From Planctomycetia bacterium (GTDB lineage: Bacteria > Planctomycetota > Planctomycetia > Pirellulales > JACPPG01): a stretch of 64,000 bases of DNA. Shown here piece after piece: positions 63,439 through 64,000 of the stretch. Position 1 is the stretch's first letter; every line of letters begins with the position of its first letter. Under the pieces are notes generated by a model. It did not search any database. It saw only the letters and a list, made by a program, of their open reading frames with translations, and was not told where the DNA came from. Location of the stretch: contig JACPPG010000043.1 of the NCBI GenBank assembly GCA_016191115.1, positions 1 through 64,000 on the forward strand, in the 5' to 3' direction. Made by a program: the position numbers and the translations under genes.

Positions 63439-64000
63439 GATTCTCCCTGTCGCTGGCGGTGCTCTCGGTGCTCGCGTCGTCGGTCACTTCGCCCGGCGCG
63501 GCGAACGACGACGTGCTCAAGGCCGAGGCCGAGCGCGTCGCGGTCGTTGCGAGAGCGCGCGAGGCCGCGGTGGCCATCTTCGCCGCGGGGGGGCAGGGAG
63601 GTGGATCAGGCGTCGTCATCACGCCCGATGGCTATGCCCTCTCGAACTTCCACGTCACCAAGGGGGCCGGCGACGCGATGAAATGTGGCATGGCCGATGG
63701 CCGCATGTACGACGCCGTGATCGTCGGCATCGATCCGGTGGGCGACGTCGCGCTACTGAAGTTATTGGGCCGCGATGATTTCCCCCACGCTGTTCTGGGT
63801 GACAGCGACCAGGTGCAAGCGGGCGATTGGGCCTTCGCCGTTGGCAATCCTTTCCTGCTGGCCACCGATTTCACCCCCTCGGTCAGCTACGGGATCATCT
63901 CCGGCGTGCACCGCTATCAATACCCGGCCGGCACGCTCCTGGAATACACCGACTGCATTCAGACCGACGCTTCGATCAATCCCGGCAACTCGGGCGGACC
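63435..64000 (+). CDS. HtrA/DegP-like serine protease, cut by window end
   Basis: N-terminal 188 residues of an exported trypsin-like protease. After a signal peptide (LSLAVLSVLASSVTSPGAA), the triad is present: His73 in LSNFHVT, Asp104 in PVGDVALLKL and Ser186 in INPGNSGG. The LGDSDQVQAGDWAFAVGNPF stretch is the DegP-type signature. A PDZ domain would be expected beyond the window edge. It is translationally coupled to the NPCBM gene. Confidence 0.85.
   Translation, partial: MRFSLSLAVLSVLASSVTSPGAANDDVLKAEAERVAVVARAREAAVAIFAAGGQGGGSGVVITPDGYALSNFHVTKGAGDAMKCGMADGRMYDAVIVGIDPVGDVALLKLLGRDDFPHAVLGDSDQVQAGDWAFAVGNPFLLATDFTPSVSYGIISGVHRYQYPAGTLLEYTDCIQTDASINPGNSGG

Overview
The window is high-GC chromosomal DNA that looks like a planctomycete, most likely of the Pirellulales. 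The protein families say so: a BBP7-type outer-membrane beta-barrel, DUF1501 and DUF1080 proteins, a PVC-type heme-binding protein, PEP-CTERM and dockerin-like secreted proteins, an S-layer-free set of exported proteases, and a MoxR/DUF58/BatA/VWA cluster. I see no rRNA, tRNA, CRISPR array, prophage, full IS element or replication origin.

Layout. 0.3-4.6 kb: a sugar isomerase-like protein, a phosphatidylcholine synthase-type enzyme next to a CHT-like choline transporter (a possible choline salvage module), and a small stress-type protein. 4.7-12 kb: BBP7 barrel, PEP-CTERM protein, a VanZ-like gene with a repeat at its front, orphan CbiM, a lipoprotein, DUF1080 and a FliG-like protein lacking the motor domain. 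12-24 kb: mutS, DUF4242, a lipoprotein, a ribbon-helix-helix protein with a 38-residue partner, two trypsin-like proteases, family 5 uracil-DNA glycosylase and a large heme-binding HEAT protein. 24-34 kb: hydrolases, a Tat-exported protein, a ParDE-type toxin-antitoxin pair and an RND efflux operon (pump, adaptor, TolC). 34-43 kb: a GNAT enzyme, DUF1501, a DUF433/DUF5615 pair, then central carbon genes (PPi-type phosphofructokinase, HAD phosphatase, 6-phosphogluconate dehydrogenase, SDR) and an HU-type protein. 44-64 kb: one long plus-strand run of envelope genes: a 1614-residue PQQ-propeller protein, a prenyltransferase-toroid protein, MoxR, DUF58, two VWA membrane proteins, a DUF4175-like protein, a Lys/Glu/Gln/Gly-rich coiled-coil protein, a helical exported protein, an NPCBM protein and an HtrA protease cut by the window edge. 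Several of these overlap by 1-4 bases (one pair by 35), so they are probably co-translated. Their shared job is not known; it resembles the Bacteroides aerotolerance (Bat) operon in part and is the best candidate here for an undescribed system.

The second strong theme is non-coding. Intergenic spaces carry many short repeats: tandem 7-base units of at least six unrelated sequences, 9-base units, and several families of near-perfect palindromes. Many sit exactly at stop codons, between convergent genes, or supply the last codons and the stop codon of the gene. One palindromic element at 16.3 kb is flanked by an 11-base direct repeat and looks like a recent MITE-type insertion. Copy numbers outside this window cannot be judged from here.
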